Translations under genes and position numbers: made by a program
Source of the DNA: an uncultured Porphyromonadaceae bacterium
GTDB taxonomy: Bacteria > Bacteroidota > Bacteroidia > Bacteroidales > Muribaculaceae
Reading direction: 5' to 3'
Assembly (NCBI GenBank): GCA_900541835.1
Contig: UQLL01000025.1
Span: 1 to 38,883 of the forward strand
Length of the DNA: 38,883 nt
Notes under the pieces: model-generated
Told to the model about the DNA's origin: nothing
Database searches by the model: none
What the model saw: the letters and a program-made list of their open reading frames with translations, nothing else
Part shown: positions 30,167 through 38,813 of the stretch, piece by piece
How positions within the stretch are numbered: the stretch's first letter is position 1
Layout of the letters: the number at the start of each line of letters is the position of its first letter

Positions 30167-32299
30167 ATGAGACTACGAAAAGGACTTATGAGTGTGGCGT
30201 CGGCGCTGCTGCTGGCGGCCATGCCGGTCTGCGCGTTCGCCCAGGGCGGCCATGAGAACCCGTTCCTGAAGCCCTACCCGGGCAAGTACGGCATACCGCC
30301 CTTCCAGGACATCACCACGGCCGACTTCCTGCCCGCCATCAAGGCCGGAATCGCCGAGCAGGACCAGAACATCCTCAACATCGTGCGCAACCGCGCCGTC
30401 CCCGACTTCGACAACACCATCATGCCGCTGGAGAACCTGTCGCCCATCCTCGACCGTGTCGCCGGCGTCTTCTACCACTACAACGAGGCGCTCAACACAC
30501 CCGACTTCGCCGAGATGGCCGACCAAGCCATACCCCTGCTCAACGAGAGCCGGAACAAGCTCTACCTCAACGACCAGCTCTTCCAGCGCATCAAGCAAGT
30601 CTACGACACCCGCAACGACAAGGGCCGCAAGCTCACGCCCGTGCAGAAGCGAGTCATCGAGAAGTACTACCGCCAGTTCACCGAGCAGGGCGCCAACCTG
30701 CCCGAGGACAAGAAGAAGGAACTCGTGGCCGTCAACGACCAGCTCTCCAAGCTCTTCATCCAGTTCAACCGCAACCTGCTCAACTCCACCAACAGCTTCT
30801 ACATCACCGTCTACGACAAGGCCGACCTGGCCGGCCTGCCGGAGTCGAGCGTGAACGTGGCCGCCGAGGAGGCCGCCAAGCGCGGCCTGCCGGGCCTGTG
30901 GGTCTTCACACTCCACGCTCCCAGCCGCCTGCCGGTGCTCCAGTACGCCCAGAACCGCGGCCTGCGCGAAGCCATGTACAAGGGCTACACCCACCTGGCC
31001 TCACAGGGCCAGTACGACAACAGCCCCGTCATTGCCCAGATCGTGAAGCTCCGCGCCGAGAAGGCAAAGATCATGGGCTTCGACAACTTCGCCCAAATGA
31101 TGACCAGCCGCGTCATGGCCAAGACCCCGGAGGCCGCCGAGAGCCTGCTCATGCAGGTATTCGAGCCCGCCGTGGCCCGCTCCAAGCAGGAGGTGAAGGA
31201 CATGCAGGCCATCGTCGACGCCGAGGGCGGCAACTTCAAGATCGCCCCCTGGGACTACTACTATTACTCCGAGAAGGTCAAGAAGCAGAAGTATAACCTG
31301 AGCGAGGCCGAGCTGCGCCCATACTTCGAGGTCAACAACGTGCTCAACGGCCTCTTCTACGCCGCCGAGAAGCTCTACGGCATCAAGCTGGTGGAGATGC
31401 CCGACGCTCCCAAGTACATGGACGAGGTGAAGGTCTACGACGTGCAGGACGCCAAGACCGGCAAGCACATCGCCGTGTGGATGTGCGACTACTTCCCCCG
31501 CGCCTCCAAGCGCCAGGGCGCCTGGATGGAACAGCTCCAGGGCGCAGGCATCTACGAGGACGGCAAGTACCGCCGCCCCATTGTCTATAACGTCGGCAAC
31601 TTCACCCCTCCCACGGCCGACGCCCCCTCGCTGCTGACCCAGGACGAGGTAGAGACCACTTTCCACGAGTTCGGCCACGCCCTGCAGGGCATGCTCACCC
31701 AGGCCCCCTACCGCTCCATCGCAGGCACCAACGTGGACCGAGACTACGTGGAGCTGGCCTCCCAGATCAACGAGCACTGGGCCTGGACACCCGAAGTCAT
31801 GGCAGTCTACGCCAAGCACTACAAGACGGGCGAGGCCATGCCCGACTCGCTGATGCAGAAGATGCAGGCAGCCTCCAAGCACAACCAGGGCTTCATCACC
31901 ACCGAGCTCGCAGCAGCAGCCCTGCTCGACATGAACTGGGGCCGAAACGACGGTACCAACGTCAACGTGCCCGAGTTCGAGGCCGCCGTGGCCAAGAAGA
32001 TCGGCCTGCCCGAGGAGATCACCTACCGTTACCGCTCGCCCTACTTCAAGCACATCTTCGGCGACGACGGCTATGCCTCCGGCTACTACACCTACCTCTG
32101 GGCCCAGGTGCTCGAGGCCGACGGCTGGGAACTCTTCGAGGAAAAGGGCGTCTTCGACCCCAAGACCGCCGCTTCCTACAAGAAGAACATCCTGGAGTCC
32201 GGCGACACCGAGGACCCCTCCGTGCTCTTCAAGCGCTTCCGCGGCCACAATCCCGACCCGAAGGCTCTGCTCCGTCTCCGCGGCCTCATAGATAAATAA
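30167..32299 (+). CDS. dcp: M3-family zinc metallopeptidase (dipeptidyl carboxypeptidase-like)
   Basis: The 710-residue protein has a signal peptide (1-25) and the M3 zinc motif FHEFGHALQ (H500, E501, H504), with a third ligand Glu about 25 residues later in the LASQINEHWAW region. The length, NPFLKPYPGKYGIPPF opening and end match Bacteroidales Dcp-type peptidases that trim peptides to dipeptides in the periplasm. The exact M3 subtype is inferred. No clear promoter was found in the AT-rich leader. A bidirectional terminator separates it from the convergent HU gene. Confidence 0.93.
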   Translation: MRLRKGLMSVASALLLAAMPVCAFAQGGHENPFLKPYPGKYGIPPFQDITTADFLPAIKAGIAEQDQNILNIVRNRAVPDFDNTIMPLENLSPILDRVAGVFYHYNEALNTPDFAEMADQAIPLLNESRNKLYLNDQLFQRIKQVYDTRNDKGRKLTPVQKRVIEKYYRQFTEQGANLPEDKKKELVAVNDQLSKLFIQFNRNLLNSTNSFYITVYDKADLAGLPESSVNVAAEEAAKRGLPGLWVFTLHAPSRLPVLQYAQNRGLREAMYKGYTHLASQGQYDNSPVIAQIVKLRAEKAKIMGFDNFAQMMTSRVMAKTPEAAESLLMQVFEPAVARSKQEVKDMQAIVDAEGGNFKIAPWDYYYYSEKVKKQKYNLSEAELRPYFEVNNVLNGLFYAAEKLYGIKLVEMPDAPKYMDEVKVYDVQDAKTGKHIAVWMCDYFPRASKRQGAWMEQLQGAGIYEDGKYRRPIVYNVGNFTPPTADAPSLLTQDEVETTFHEFGHALQGMLTQAPYRSIAGTNVDRDYVELASQINEHWAWTPEVMAVYAKHYKTGEAMPDSLMQKMQAASKHNQGFITTELAAAALLDMNWGRNDGTNVNVPEFEAAVAKKIGLPEEITYRYRSPYFKHIFGDDGYASGYYTYLWAQVLEADGWELFEEKGVFDPKTAASYKKNILESGDTEDPSVLFKRFRGHNPDPKALLRLRGLIDK

Positions 32300-32318
32300 T
32301 CCCTTGACCGAATATAGT

Positions 32319-32353
32319 AAGGGCGCCGGTGCATGACAGCATCGGCGCCCTTT
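32319..32353. terminator. Bidirectional terminator between the M3 peptidase and HU genes
   Basis: AAGGGCGCCG and GTGC pair with GCAT and CGGCGCCCTT around a 6-base loop (14 bp with one wobble), and the T run on both strands serves both convergent genes. Confidence 0.85.
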
Positions 32354-32371
32354 ATCGTCGAGTTGTGCTTC

Positions 32372-32635
32372 TTACTTGCCGAGGCCGTCGGCGGCTTTGA
32401 ACTTAACCACCTTGCGTGCCGGAATCACCAGCTTCTCCTTGGTGCGGGGGTTGATGCCCGTGCGCTCCTTCATCTCGTTCACCTGGAAAGTGCCGAAGCC
32501 GATGAGCTGTACCTTGTCTTCGTTGGCCAGGGCCTGGGAGATGCTCTCCAGGCAGGCGTCCAGGGCCGACTTTGCCTGAACCTTGTTCAGCGATGCCTTG
32601 GCGGCAATCTCGTTAATCAGATCTGTCTTGTTCAT
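32372..32635 (-). CDS. hup: HU-family DNA-binding protein
   Basis: The 87-residue protein MNKTDLINEIAAKASLNKVQ continues with the HU signature GFGTFQVNEMKERTGINPRTKEKLVIPARKVVKFKAADGL. It has the N-terminal helix pair, beta arms with Arg-Thr-Gly-Ile-Asn-Pro at the tip, and closing helix. It bends and compacts DNA as a dimer. The ATG at 32635 was chosen over an upstream ATG because it matches the family and lies downstream of the -7 box at 32667-32674. Confidence 0.96.
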   Translation of the reverse strand: MNKTDLINEIAAKASLNKVQAKSALDACLESISQALANEDKVQLIGFGTFQVNEMKERTGINPRTKEKLVIPARKVVKFKAADGLGK

Positions 32636-32666
32636 ATCTGTCGTATTGGGTTGATTAATTTCGATG

Positions 32667-32674
32667 CAAATATA
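32667..32674 (-). promoter_or_regulatory. -7 box of the HU gene
   Basis: TATATTTG on the minus strand, 31 bases before the ATG. Confidence 0.6.
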
Positions 32675-32847
32675 CAAATTTAAACACACAGAGCATAATT
32701 TTTCCTCAATAAAATGAATTTTTACCCTTATTTAACCCTTTTGCGGGGTTCCAGTCCCCCATTTCAGCTCTTTTTCGGGGAAAAGTTGAGAGTTGTCGCA
32801 AGTCAGACACATCATGGCGCTTCCATACAATTCTCAAATTTTTTCAC

Positions 32848-32855
32848 TATCTTTG
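32848..32855 (+). promoter_or_regulatory. -7 box of the SPFH gene
   Basis: TATCTTTG, 27 bases before the ATG at 32883. The spacer contains CTCTAAACTCGAAACTCT, a low-complexity sequence also seen elsewhere between genes. Confidence 0.55.
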
Positions 32856-32882
32856 TAACCGCAACTCTAAACTCGAAACTCT

Positions 32883-33836
32883 ATGAACACCGATTCGCCG
32901 GGCACCGCCCACGAGAAAAAGGAGTACGAATACCGGGGAGCCATCCTGCCCGGGTTCCTGATGCTCTTCTTCACCTGCCTGCTGCTGCCGGGCATCCTCA
33001 TCGCCAGCCTCTTCATCTTCCACGACGCCGGGGGGGAGCTCTCGCCACTGGGCATCGGCATCGTAGCCGTCTGCGGCATCGGCATACTCCTGGGCCTTGG
33101 CGGCTACTTCGTCCAGGAGCCCAACCAGGCACGCGTCATGCTCTTCTTCGGAAAGTACCGAGGCACCTGCCGCCGCACAGGATTCTACTGGGTAAACCCA
33201 TTCCTGACGGTCAGGAAAATCTCACTGCGCATCTGCAACATGGACATCGAGCCCATCAAGGTCAACGACCTCATCGGCAACCCGGTGCTCATCGGCATGG
33301 TGCTGGTGTGGAAAGTCGAGGACACCTACCGCACCTTCTTCGACATCGACTCCAACAGCATGGGCGGCGCGTCCATCAACATGGCCATCCTCAGCAGCTT
33401 CGTGCGCATCCAGGCCGACGCCGCCCTGCGCGAGGTCACCGGGCACTTCGCCTACGACGACCCGGCGGCGCGTCCCGACGGACTCACCCTGCGCGATGCC
33501 GGAGCCGAAATCGCCGACCTGCTCGAACACACCATCAACGAACGCCTCGGCATGGCCGGAATCCGCGTCGTCGAGGCCCGCCTCAACTACCTCGCCTACG
33601 CTCCCGAGATCGCCGCCGTCATGCTCAAGCGCCAGCAGGCCAGCGCCGTCATCGCCGCCCGCGAAAAGATCGTCGAAGGCGCCGTCAGCATGGTCCGCCT
33701 GGCCGTCGACAAGATCGCCGACCAGCAGATTGCCGACCTCGACACCGCCCAGAAGGCCACACTGGTCAGCAACCTCATGGTGGTGCTCTGCAGCGACGAG
33801 CCCGCACAGCCCGTCATCAACACCTCCGGCTCCTGA
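32883..33836 (+). CDS. SPFH-domain (stomatin/flotillin-like) membrane protein
   Basis: The 317-residue protein has two N-terminal transmembrane helices (about 22-46 and 55-75), then an SPFH/Band 7 domain (FVQEPNQARVMLFFGKYRGT, GFYWVNPFLTVRKISLR, about 80-280). The long helix ILRKR-type region (about 235-290) would form the oligomer ring. SPFH proteins assemble membrane microdomain scaffolds, often beside proteases. It is followed 34 bases later by a small lipoprotein gene on the same strand. No FtsH partner is present. Confidence 0.88.
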   Translation: MNTDSPGTAHEKKEYEYRGAILPGFLMLFFTCLLLPGILIASLFIFHDAGGELSPLGIGIVAVCGIGILLGLGGYFVQEPNQARVMLFFGKYRGTCRRTGFYWVNPFLTVRKISLRICNMDIEPIKVNDLIGNPVLIGMVLVWKVEDTYRTFFDIDSNSMGGASINMAILSSFVRIQADAALREVTGHFAYDDPAARPDGLTLRDAGAEIADLLEHTINERLGMAGIRVVEARLNYLAYAPEIAAVMLKRQQASAVIAAREKIVEGAVSMVRLAVDKIADQQIADLDTAQKATLVSNLMVVLCSDEPAQPVINTSGS

Positions 33837-33870
33837 ACATTTCCCCGCGCCTCCGCATTATTAATGAACA

Positions 33871-34068
33871 ATGAAGAAGATACTTTTCGCGGCGCTTGTG
33901 TGCGCCGCCACCCTGAGCGCCGTTTCCTGCGGCAATCGCTCAGGCGAAACCGCCGACGGACAGCGTGACTCCGTCATCACCTCCGATTCGGCCAAGGCAG
34001 CAGCAGCCGTCGACTCCGTCAACGCATTCAACGACTCCGTCGACGCCGCCCAGGTCGCCAACAAATAG
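33871..34068 (+). CDS. Small lipoprotein, 65 residues
   Basis: MKKILFAALVCAATLSAVSC is a lipoprotein signal peptide with lipobox SAVSC (C20). The mature part (45 residues) is acidic and Ser/Ala/Asp-rich with the repeated unit DSV (QRDSVITSDSA, VDSVNAFNDSVDA) and no hydrophobic core, so it is probably a flexible or coiled tether. The function is unknown. It is likely co-transcribed with the SPFH gene and ends at a hairpin. Confidence 0.75.
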   Translation: MKKILFAALVCAATLSAVSCGNRSGETADGQRDSVITSDSAKAAAAVDSVNAFNDSVDAAQVANK

Positions 34069-34071
34069 CTA

Positions 34072-34121
34072 AGAGCTGAGAGACTCCTGACACAACAAGT
34101 TGTCGCTGTACTCTCAGCTCT
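34072..34121 (+). terminator. Hairpin after the small lipoprotein gene
   Basis: AGAGCTGAGAG (34072-34082) pairs with CTCTCAGCTCT (34111-34121), and an inner ACAAC/GTTGT hairpin lies in the loop. No long T run follows. The sequence is of the CTCTCAGCTC low-complexity kind that recurs in this genome. Confidence 0.5.
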
Positions 34122-34161
34122 CAGCTTTAGCACCCGCTTTGCCGCTCTAAACTTTTTTCAC

Positions 34162-34169
34162 TAACTTTA
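34162..34169 (+). promoter_or_regulatory. -7 box of the aminopeptidase P gene
   Basis: TAACTTTA, 18 bases before the ATG at 34188. Confidence 0.55.
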
Positions 34170-34187
34170 CGCCATAAATCCCATACT

Positions 34188-35993
34188 ATGGAAAAGAAGA
34201 ACCCACAATACCTGCAGGCACTGCGCCAGGCCATGAAAGAGAACGGCATCTACGCCGTCGTGGTCAGCGGCACAGACCCCCACCAGAGCGAGAACCCGCC
34301 CGCCCACTGGCGCGGCCGCGAGTGGCTCACCGGCTTCATGAGCGAGAACGGCACCAACGGCACCGCCGTCATCACTCCCTCCGACGCCCTCTGCTGGACC
34401 GATTCCCGATACTTCATCCAGGCCACCGAACAGCTCCGTGGCACCGGCTTCTCCATGATGGCCGAAGACGGCCCCGACGCCGTCGACCTCGTAGACTGGC
34501 TCACCGAGCACGTCCCCGCCGGAGAGACCGTCGGCATCGACGGCATGACATTCTCCGTCAGCGCCGCACAGCGCATGCAGCAGGAACTCGCCGACAACGG
34601 CGTCAAGCTCAACGACAACTTCCCCCTGTTCGATCACATCTGGCCCGACCGCCCCGCACGCCCCGCCAACAAGCTCTTCATCCACGACGAGGCAATCGTG
34701 GGCGAAGACGCCGGCAAGCGCATGGACCGCGTCATAGAGCAGACCCGCACCGAACTCGCCAACGCCGTCCTCCTCTCCTCGCTCGACGACATAGCCTGGA
34801 CCACCAACCTACGCACCGCCGGCGACATCAACTTCTCCCCCATCTACGTCGCATTCCTCTACCTCGACGACCAGGGACGCCGCATCCTCTTCGTCGACGA
34901 CGACAAGCTCACCGACGACGTCCGCGCACACCTTAATAAATATAAAGTAGAGACGCGCCCCTACGAGGCCGTACTCGACTTCGTGTCCACCCTGCCCAAG
35001 TCCACCCGCCTGCTGCTCGACCCCGACAAGACCGCCCGCGGCATCTACGACCGCGTAGCCTGCACCCCCGTCTTCGGCGGAGCCGCCGTGGCCAAGCTCA
35101 AGAGCATCAAGACCACCCACATGCTCGATGCCCTCCACCAGGCCATGATCAAGGACGGCGTGGCCCTGACAACCTTCTTCATGGAAGTCGAGGAGAAATA
35201 CCCCTCCGGCACACTGACAGAAATCGGCCTGGCCCGCCGCCTGCGGGAGCTGCGCCTGTCGGACCCCACCTGCGTCGACGAGAGCTTCGCCGCCATCATC
35301 GGCTGGAACGGCAACGGCGCCATCGTGCACTACGAGCCCACCGAGGAGAGTTCCCTGGCCATCACCGGCCCCGGCCTGCTGCTCGTAGACAGCGGCGGCC
35401 AGTACACCCGCGGCACCACCGACATCACCCGCACCATCGCCCTGGGCAACCCCACCGACGAGCAGAAGCACGACTTCACCCTCGTCATGAAAGGCCACAT
35501 CGCCCTGGCCTCGGCCCGCTTCCCCAAGGGCACCCGCGGCTCACAGCTCGACGCCCTCGCACGCCAGTTCCTCTGGGCCGAAGGCAAGGCATACTACCAC
35601 GGCACCGGCCACGGCGTCGGCTTCTTCATCAATTGCCACGAAGGCCCCCAGAACATACGCCTCAACGAGAACCCCGCCACGCTCGAACCCGGCATGGTCA
35701 CCAGCGACGAGCCCGGCCTCTACCTCGAAGGCCGCTACGGCATCCGCTGCGAGAACCTCATCGCAACAGTGCCCTGGCAGACCACCGAGTTCGGAGACTT
35801 CTACCGCTTCGAGGTAATGACCCTCTTCCCCTTCGACCGCGACCTGTTCCAGACCGACATCATGACCGACCAGGAGCTCGACTGGGTCAACGCCTACCAC
35901 GCCCGCGTCTATGACACCCTCGCACCCTATCTCAACGACAAGCAGGAAGTGTGGATGCGCGCCAAAACACTCCCCATAACCCGCGAAAAGTAA
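34188..35993 (+). CDS. pepP: Xaa-Pro aminopeptidase (M24B, aminopeptidase P)
   Basis: The 601-residue protein has two N-terminal creatinase-like domains and a C-terminal pita-bread domain. The five metal ligands are D401 (LLVDSGGQY), D412 (TTDITRT), H475 (GTGHGVG), E508 (SDEPGLY) and E522 (RCENL). It removes N-terminal residues before proline. The length fits the three-domain long form (about 600 residues). A cytosolic location is likely because no signal peptide is present. The gamma-carbonic anhydrase gene starts 9 bases after the stop. Confidence 0.95.
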   Translation: MEKKNPQYLQALRQAMKENGIYAVVVSGTDPHQSENPPAHWRGREWLTGFMSENGTNGTAVITPSDALCWTDSRYFIQATEQLRGTGFSMMAEDGPDAVDLVDWLTEHVPAGETVGIDGMTFSVSAAQRMQQELADNGVKLNDNFPLFDHIWPDRPARPANKLFIHDEAIVGEDAGKRMDRVIEQTRTELANAVLLSSLDDIAWTTNLRTAGDINFSPIYVAFLYLDDQGRRILFVDDDKLTDDVRAHLNKYKVETRPYEAVLDFVSTLPKSTRLLLDPDKTARGIYDRVACTPVFGGAAVAKLKSIKTTHMLDALHQAMIKDGVALTTFFMEVEEKYPSGTLTEIGLARRLRELRLSDPTCVDESFAAIIGWNGNGAIVHYEPTEESSLAITGPGLLLVDSGGQYTRGTTDITRTIALGNPTDEQKHDFTLVMKGHIALASARFPKGTRGSQLDALARQFLWAEGKAYYHGTGHGVGFFINCHEGPQNIRLNENPATLEPGMVTSDEPGLYLEGRYGIRCENLIATVPWQTTEFGDFYRFEVMTLFPFDRDLFQTDIMTDQELDWVNAYHARVYDTLAPYLNDKQEVWMRAKTLPITREK

Positions 35994-36002
35994 ACACCAT
36001 AC

Positions 36003-36539
36003 ATGGCACTCATCAAATCCGTACGCGGCTACACGCCCGTCATCGGCGAGGGCACTTTCCTGGCCGACAACGCCACCATAGTCGGCGACGTCATCGTCGG
36101 CCGCGACTGCTCCATCTGGTTCGGCACCGTGCTGCGCGGCGACGTCAACTCCATCCGCATCGGCAACCGCGTCAACATACAGGATGGCAGTGTGCTCCAC
36201 ACCCTCTACCAGAAATCCACCATCGAGATCGGCGACGACGTCAGCATCGGCCACAACGTCGTCATCCACGGCGCCCACATCCACGACTTCGCCCTCATCG
36301 GCATGGGCGCCATCGTCATGGACGACGCCGAAGTCGGCCGCGGCGCCCTCGTCGCCGCCGGCAGTGTCGTGCTCAGCCGCACCAAGATCGGCGACCACGA
36401 GATGTGGGCCGGAGCGCCCGCCAAGTTCGTCAAGATGGTGGAGCCCGAGAAGGCCAAGGAGATGAACATCAAGATTGCCAAGAACTACCTCATGTATTCC
36501 CGCTGGTACGCCGAAGACGGCGAAGGCCAGATCGAGTAG
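36003..36539 (+). CDS. Gamma carbonic anhydrase-like protein (left-handed beta helix)
   Basis: The 178-residue protein has hexapeptide repeats forming a left-handed beta helix and the three zinc histidines of gamma carbonic anhydrases: H66 (VLHTLY), H84 (SIGHNVVIHG) and H89. The C-terminal helix (KAKEMNIKIAKNYLMYSRWY) is the usual one. It may hydrate CO2 or be a catalytically silent YrdA/PaaY-type homologue; the proton-shuttle loop of Cam is missing. It lies 9 bases after pepP and ends before a strong hairpin. Confidence 0.92.
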   Translation: MALIKSVRGYTPVIGEGTFLADNATIVGDVIVGRDCSIWFGTVLRGDVNSIRIGNRVNIQDGSVLHTLYQKSTIEIGDDVSIGHNVVIHGAHIHDFALIGMGAIVMDDAEVGRGALVAAGSVVLSRTKIGDHEMWAGAPAKFVKMVEPEKAKEMNIKIAKNYLMYSRWYAEDGEGQIE

Positions 36540-36559
36540 CCACCCACAAGACTCAAAAC

Positions 36560-36606
36560 GGGTCGCGGACGGCGTGCGGTAGTCACGCTGCCTGCGACCC
36601 ATTTTG
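36560..36606. terminator. Terminator after the gamma carbonic anhydrase gene
   Basis: GGGTCGC with GCGACCC and GCGTG with CACGC, separated by a 5-base segment that pairs with one mismatch, followed by ATTTTG (and CAAAAC on the other side). The layout could work on both strands. Confidence 0.7.
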
Positions 36607-36842
36607 CGATGTTGTCCAGGTCGCCACGCTTGGGGAAGAAGCAGTTCATCATGCTCGAGAATCCGGCATCGGCATAAGCGGCCTTATAGTCTATATCCGC
36701 GTTGCCAAAATCCGACACAATCCCAAATCCCGACCTGTCGCACTCCCCCCATCACACGCCGTACTCCGACCGTCATGGCAAAATCGTTAAATTGTTCCCG
36801 AAAATTCATTGCCTCGCATTTCGTCACTTCGTATAAAAGTCG

Positions 36843-36850
36843 TAACTTTG
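36843..36850 (+). promoter_or_regulatory. -7 box 5 bases before a GTG start
   Basis: TAACTTTG, CGGCA, GTG. The start codon lies where transcription should begin. Confidence 0.65.
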
Positions 36851-36855
36851 CGGCA

Positions 36856-37368
36856 GTGAAACGGCCAAAGCATCTCCTCCGCCTCCTCCTGGCGCTGCTG
36901 CCCCTGGCAGCGGCCTCGAGCGTCGTTGCCGGTCCGCCCGCACCCCCGCCCCCCGGCGTACCCTTCCGATACATCACCCTACGCCTGGCCAACGGCGCCG
37001 CCCTCGACGCCGGCAAGCTCGGCGAGCTACACCTCGAAGCCGACGCCCGGATCACCATCGGCACCGACGACAAGCGCCTACAGGTACCCCTCGACCAGGT
37101 CCTCGGCTGGGACATCCGCGCCGAAGAGAACTTCACCACCTCCGCCACGGCCGTCGGCCCCGACAGAATCACCTTCCGAGTCTTCCCCGGCGCAGTCGCC
37201 GTGGAAGGACTCAACGACACCGACCGGGTAACCCTCTGCGATACCTCCGGACACGCACGCGTGCTGAAGCACACCGATACCACCTGCGCCCTCTTCACCA
37301 CCGACCTGGCACCGGGCATCTACATCATCGCCGTCGCGGGCAAGACCCTCAAGTTCCTCGTGCCATGA
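36856..37368 (+). CDS. Small secreted protein with C-terminal T9SS-tail-like domain, GTG start
   Basis: The GTG start at 36856 gives a 170-residue protein with a good signal peptide (MKRPKHLLRLLLALLPLAAA). An ATG start further upstream would include the promoter. Residues of the middle part (DDKRLQVPLDQVLGWDI) resemble the strand-plus-turn repeat found in many Bacteroidota secreted proteins. The end (DRVTLCDTSGHARVL, then TTDLAPGIYIIAVAGKTLKF) resembles the type A sorting tail. Its stop overlaps the start of the CotH-family gene (ATGA), so the two are translated together. The function is unknown; it may be an envelope partner of CotH. Confidence 0.7.
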   Translation: MKRPKHLLRLLLALLPLAAASSVVAGPPAPPPPGVPFRYITLRLANGAALDAGKLGELHLEADARITIGTDDKRLQVPLDQVLGWDIRAEENFTTSATAVGPDRITFRVFPGAVAVEGLNDTDRVTLCDTSGHARVLKHTDTTCALFTTDLAPGIYIIAVAGKTLKFLVP

Positions 37369-38813
37369 CCCGTAGACTTCTTTCGCTGCTGACCGTCGTG
37401 GCCATCGCCGTCGCCGCCTACGCCGCGGTCCCCCGCTGGCTCGACATCATCTTCCGCCAACCCGACAGCGTCAGCTACATTGTCCGCACCATCCCCGCCG
37501 ACTCCATAGCCTCCGCCGAGCACATCCCCGGCGAGGCGACGCAATACGACACCCTGCTCGTCACCACCAAGGCAGGCACGCGCCACGGCTTCGCCCTCGA
37601 CTCCATGGCCCGCTGCGAACTGCGCCCCCACGTCCCCGTCATATACATCAACACCGACGAGCCCGCCTACGACATCGTCGACAAAGTCAACTATCTGTCC
37701 GCCAAGCTCTCCATGTCGGCCGGGGCCGGCGTAGACGCCGAGTTCGACTCCCTGCCACCCACCACGATGAAAGTGCGCGGCCGAGGCAACACCACCCTCA
37801 ACTTCCCCAAGAAGCCCTACCGCCTCAAGTTCGACAAGAAAATCTCCCTCTGCGGCCTCAAGAAGGCCAAGAACTACGCCTTGATAGCCAACTACATCGA
37901 CGTCACCCTGATGCACAACACCTGCGCCTTCGCCATCGCCGAGCGCATGGGCCTCCCCTACACCAATCACTCCATCGCCGTCGACGTAGTCTTCAACGGC
38001 CGCTACTGCGGCTCCTACATGCTCACCGAGAAAATCGGCATCAACGCCGGCTCCGTCGACATCGACGAGGAGAAGGGCCTGCTGCTCGAGCTCGACGACC
38101 ACATGGACGAGGACTTCTGCTACTGGTCACCCGGCCTGGGCATCCCCGTCATGGTCAAGGACCCAGACCTCACCGAGCTGGCCGAAGCCGACACCACCCT
38201 CAGCGCCACAGAGCGCTTCGACTCCATCAAGGCAGAGTTCAACGCCGCCGAGCGCTCGCTGCTATCCAGCGACACCGAGGCCTGGCAGCGGCACTTCGAC
38301 CTCCCCTCGGCCGTGCGCTACCTCCTCATGCAGAACATCACCGGCAACTGGGAGTTCCACCATCCCCGCAGCCTCTACATCTTCCGCACCGCCCCGGGAG
38401 AGAAATTCTACTTCGGCCCCGCCTGGGACTTCGACTGGACCGCCGAATACTTCTCCTTCCTGGGAGCCGAATGCGACTACAACTACCCGCTGCTGCTCGA
38501 CACCCCGGCATCGGAGATGTACCGCCTCATGGCCCGCTCCGAAGCCTTCTGGGACGCCTACCGCGCCGAGTGGCGCCGCTTCAAGACCCGTATTTGGCCC
38601 GACGTCAAGGCATATATGCAGCAGTACGCCGACCTGCTCGAGACCAGCGCCCTGCGCAACGGAGAGCTATGGCACGCCGACCGTCCCGACCGCGACCGCC
38701 GTTACTGGAAGCCCACCACATCCTTCCGTCGCAACCTGCAGGACTACATCACCTGGATCGAACGCCGCATGGAGTACATCGACCAGTCACCCTCAATGGG
38801 CCTCTACTGGTAG
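37365..38813 (+). CDS. CotH-kinase family secreted protein
   Basis: The 482-residue protein has a signal peptide (1-20) and a CotH domain. The phosphate-binding-like block is KVRGRGNTTLNFPKKPYRLKF (about 135-155), followed by NYIDVTLMHN and the catalytic acidic pair AWDFDWT (D355, D357). CotH proteins are atypical kinases that phosphorylate surface proteins in Bacillus spores. In Bacteroidota they are secreted and their substrates are unknown. It overlaps the preceding gene by 4 bases. The window ends 70 bases after the stop. Confidence 0.88.
   Translation: MTRRLLSLLTVVAIAVAAYAAVPRWLDIIFRQPDSVSYIVRTIPADSIASAEHIPGEATQYDTLLVTTKAGTRHGFALDSMARCELRPHVPVIYINTDEPAYDIVDKVNYLSAKLSMSAGAGVDAEFDSLPPTTMKVRGRGNTTLNFPKKPYRLKFDKKISLCGLKKAKNYALIANYIDVTLMHNTCAFAIAERMGLPYTNHSIAVDVVFNGRYCGSYMLTEKIGINAGSVDIDEEKGLLLELDDHMDEDFCYWSPGLGIPVMVKDPDLTELAEADTTLSATERFDSIKAEFNAAERSLLSSDTEAWQRHFDLPSAVRYLLMQNITGNWEFHHPRSLYIFRTAPGEKFYFGPAWDFDWTAEYFSFLGAECDYNYPLLLDTPASEMYRLMARSEAFWDAYRAEWRRFKTRIWPDVKAYMQQYADLLETSALRNGELWHADRPDRDRRYWKPTTSFRRNLQDYITWIERRMEYIDQSPSMGLYW

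Larger units (their letters stand above)
36540..36855. other. Intergenic region with hairpin and possible minus-strand remnant
   Basis: A terminator (36560-36606) follows the gamma carbonic anhydrase gene. From 36718 down to 36604 the minus strand reads a coding-like stretch (GNADIDYKAAYADAGFSSMM, then NCFFPKRGDLDNIAKW) that runs into the terminator without a natural stop. I could not assign it; it may be a remnant of a gene. The promoter of the next gene lies at 36843-36850. Confidence 0.3.

Noticed and set aside
31001..32248. Long minus-strand frame opposite the M3 peptidase
   Set aside because: Antisense shadow of a conserved gene with its zinc motif.
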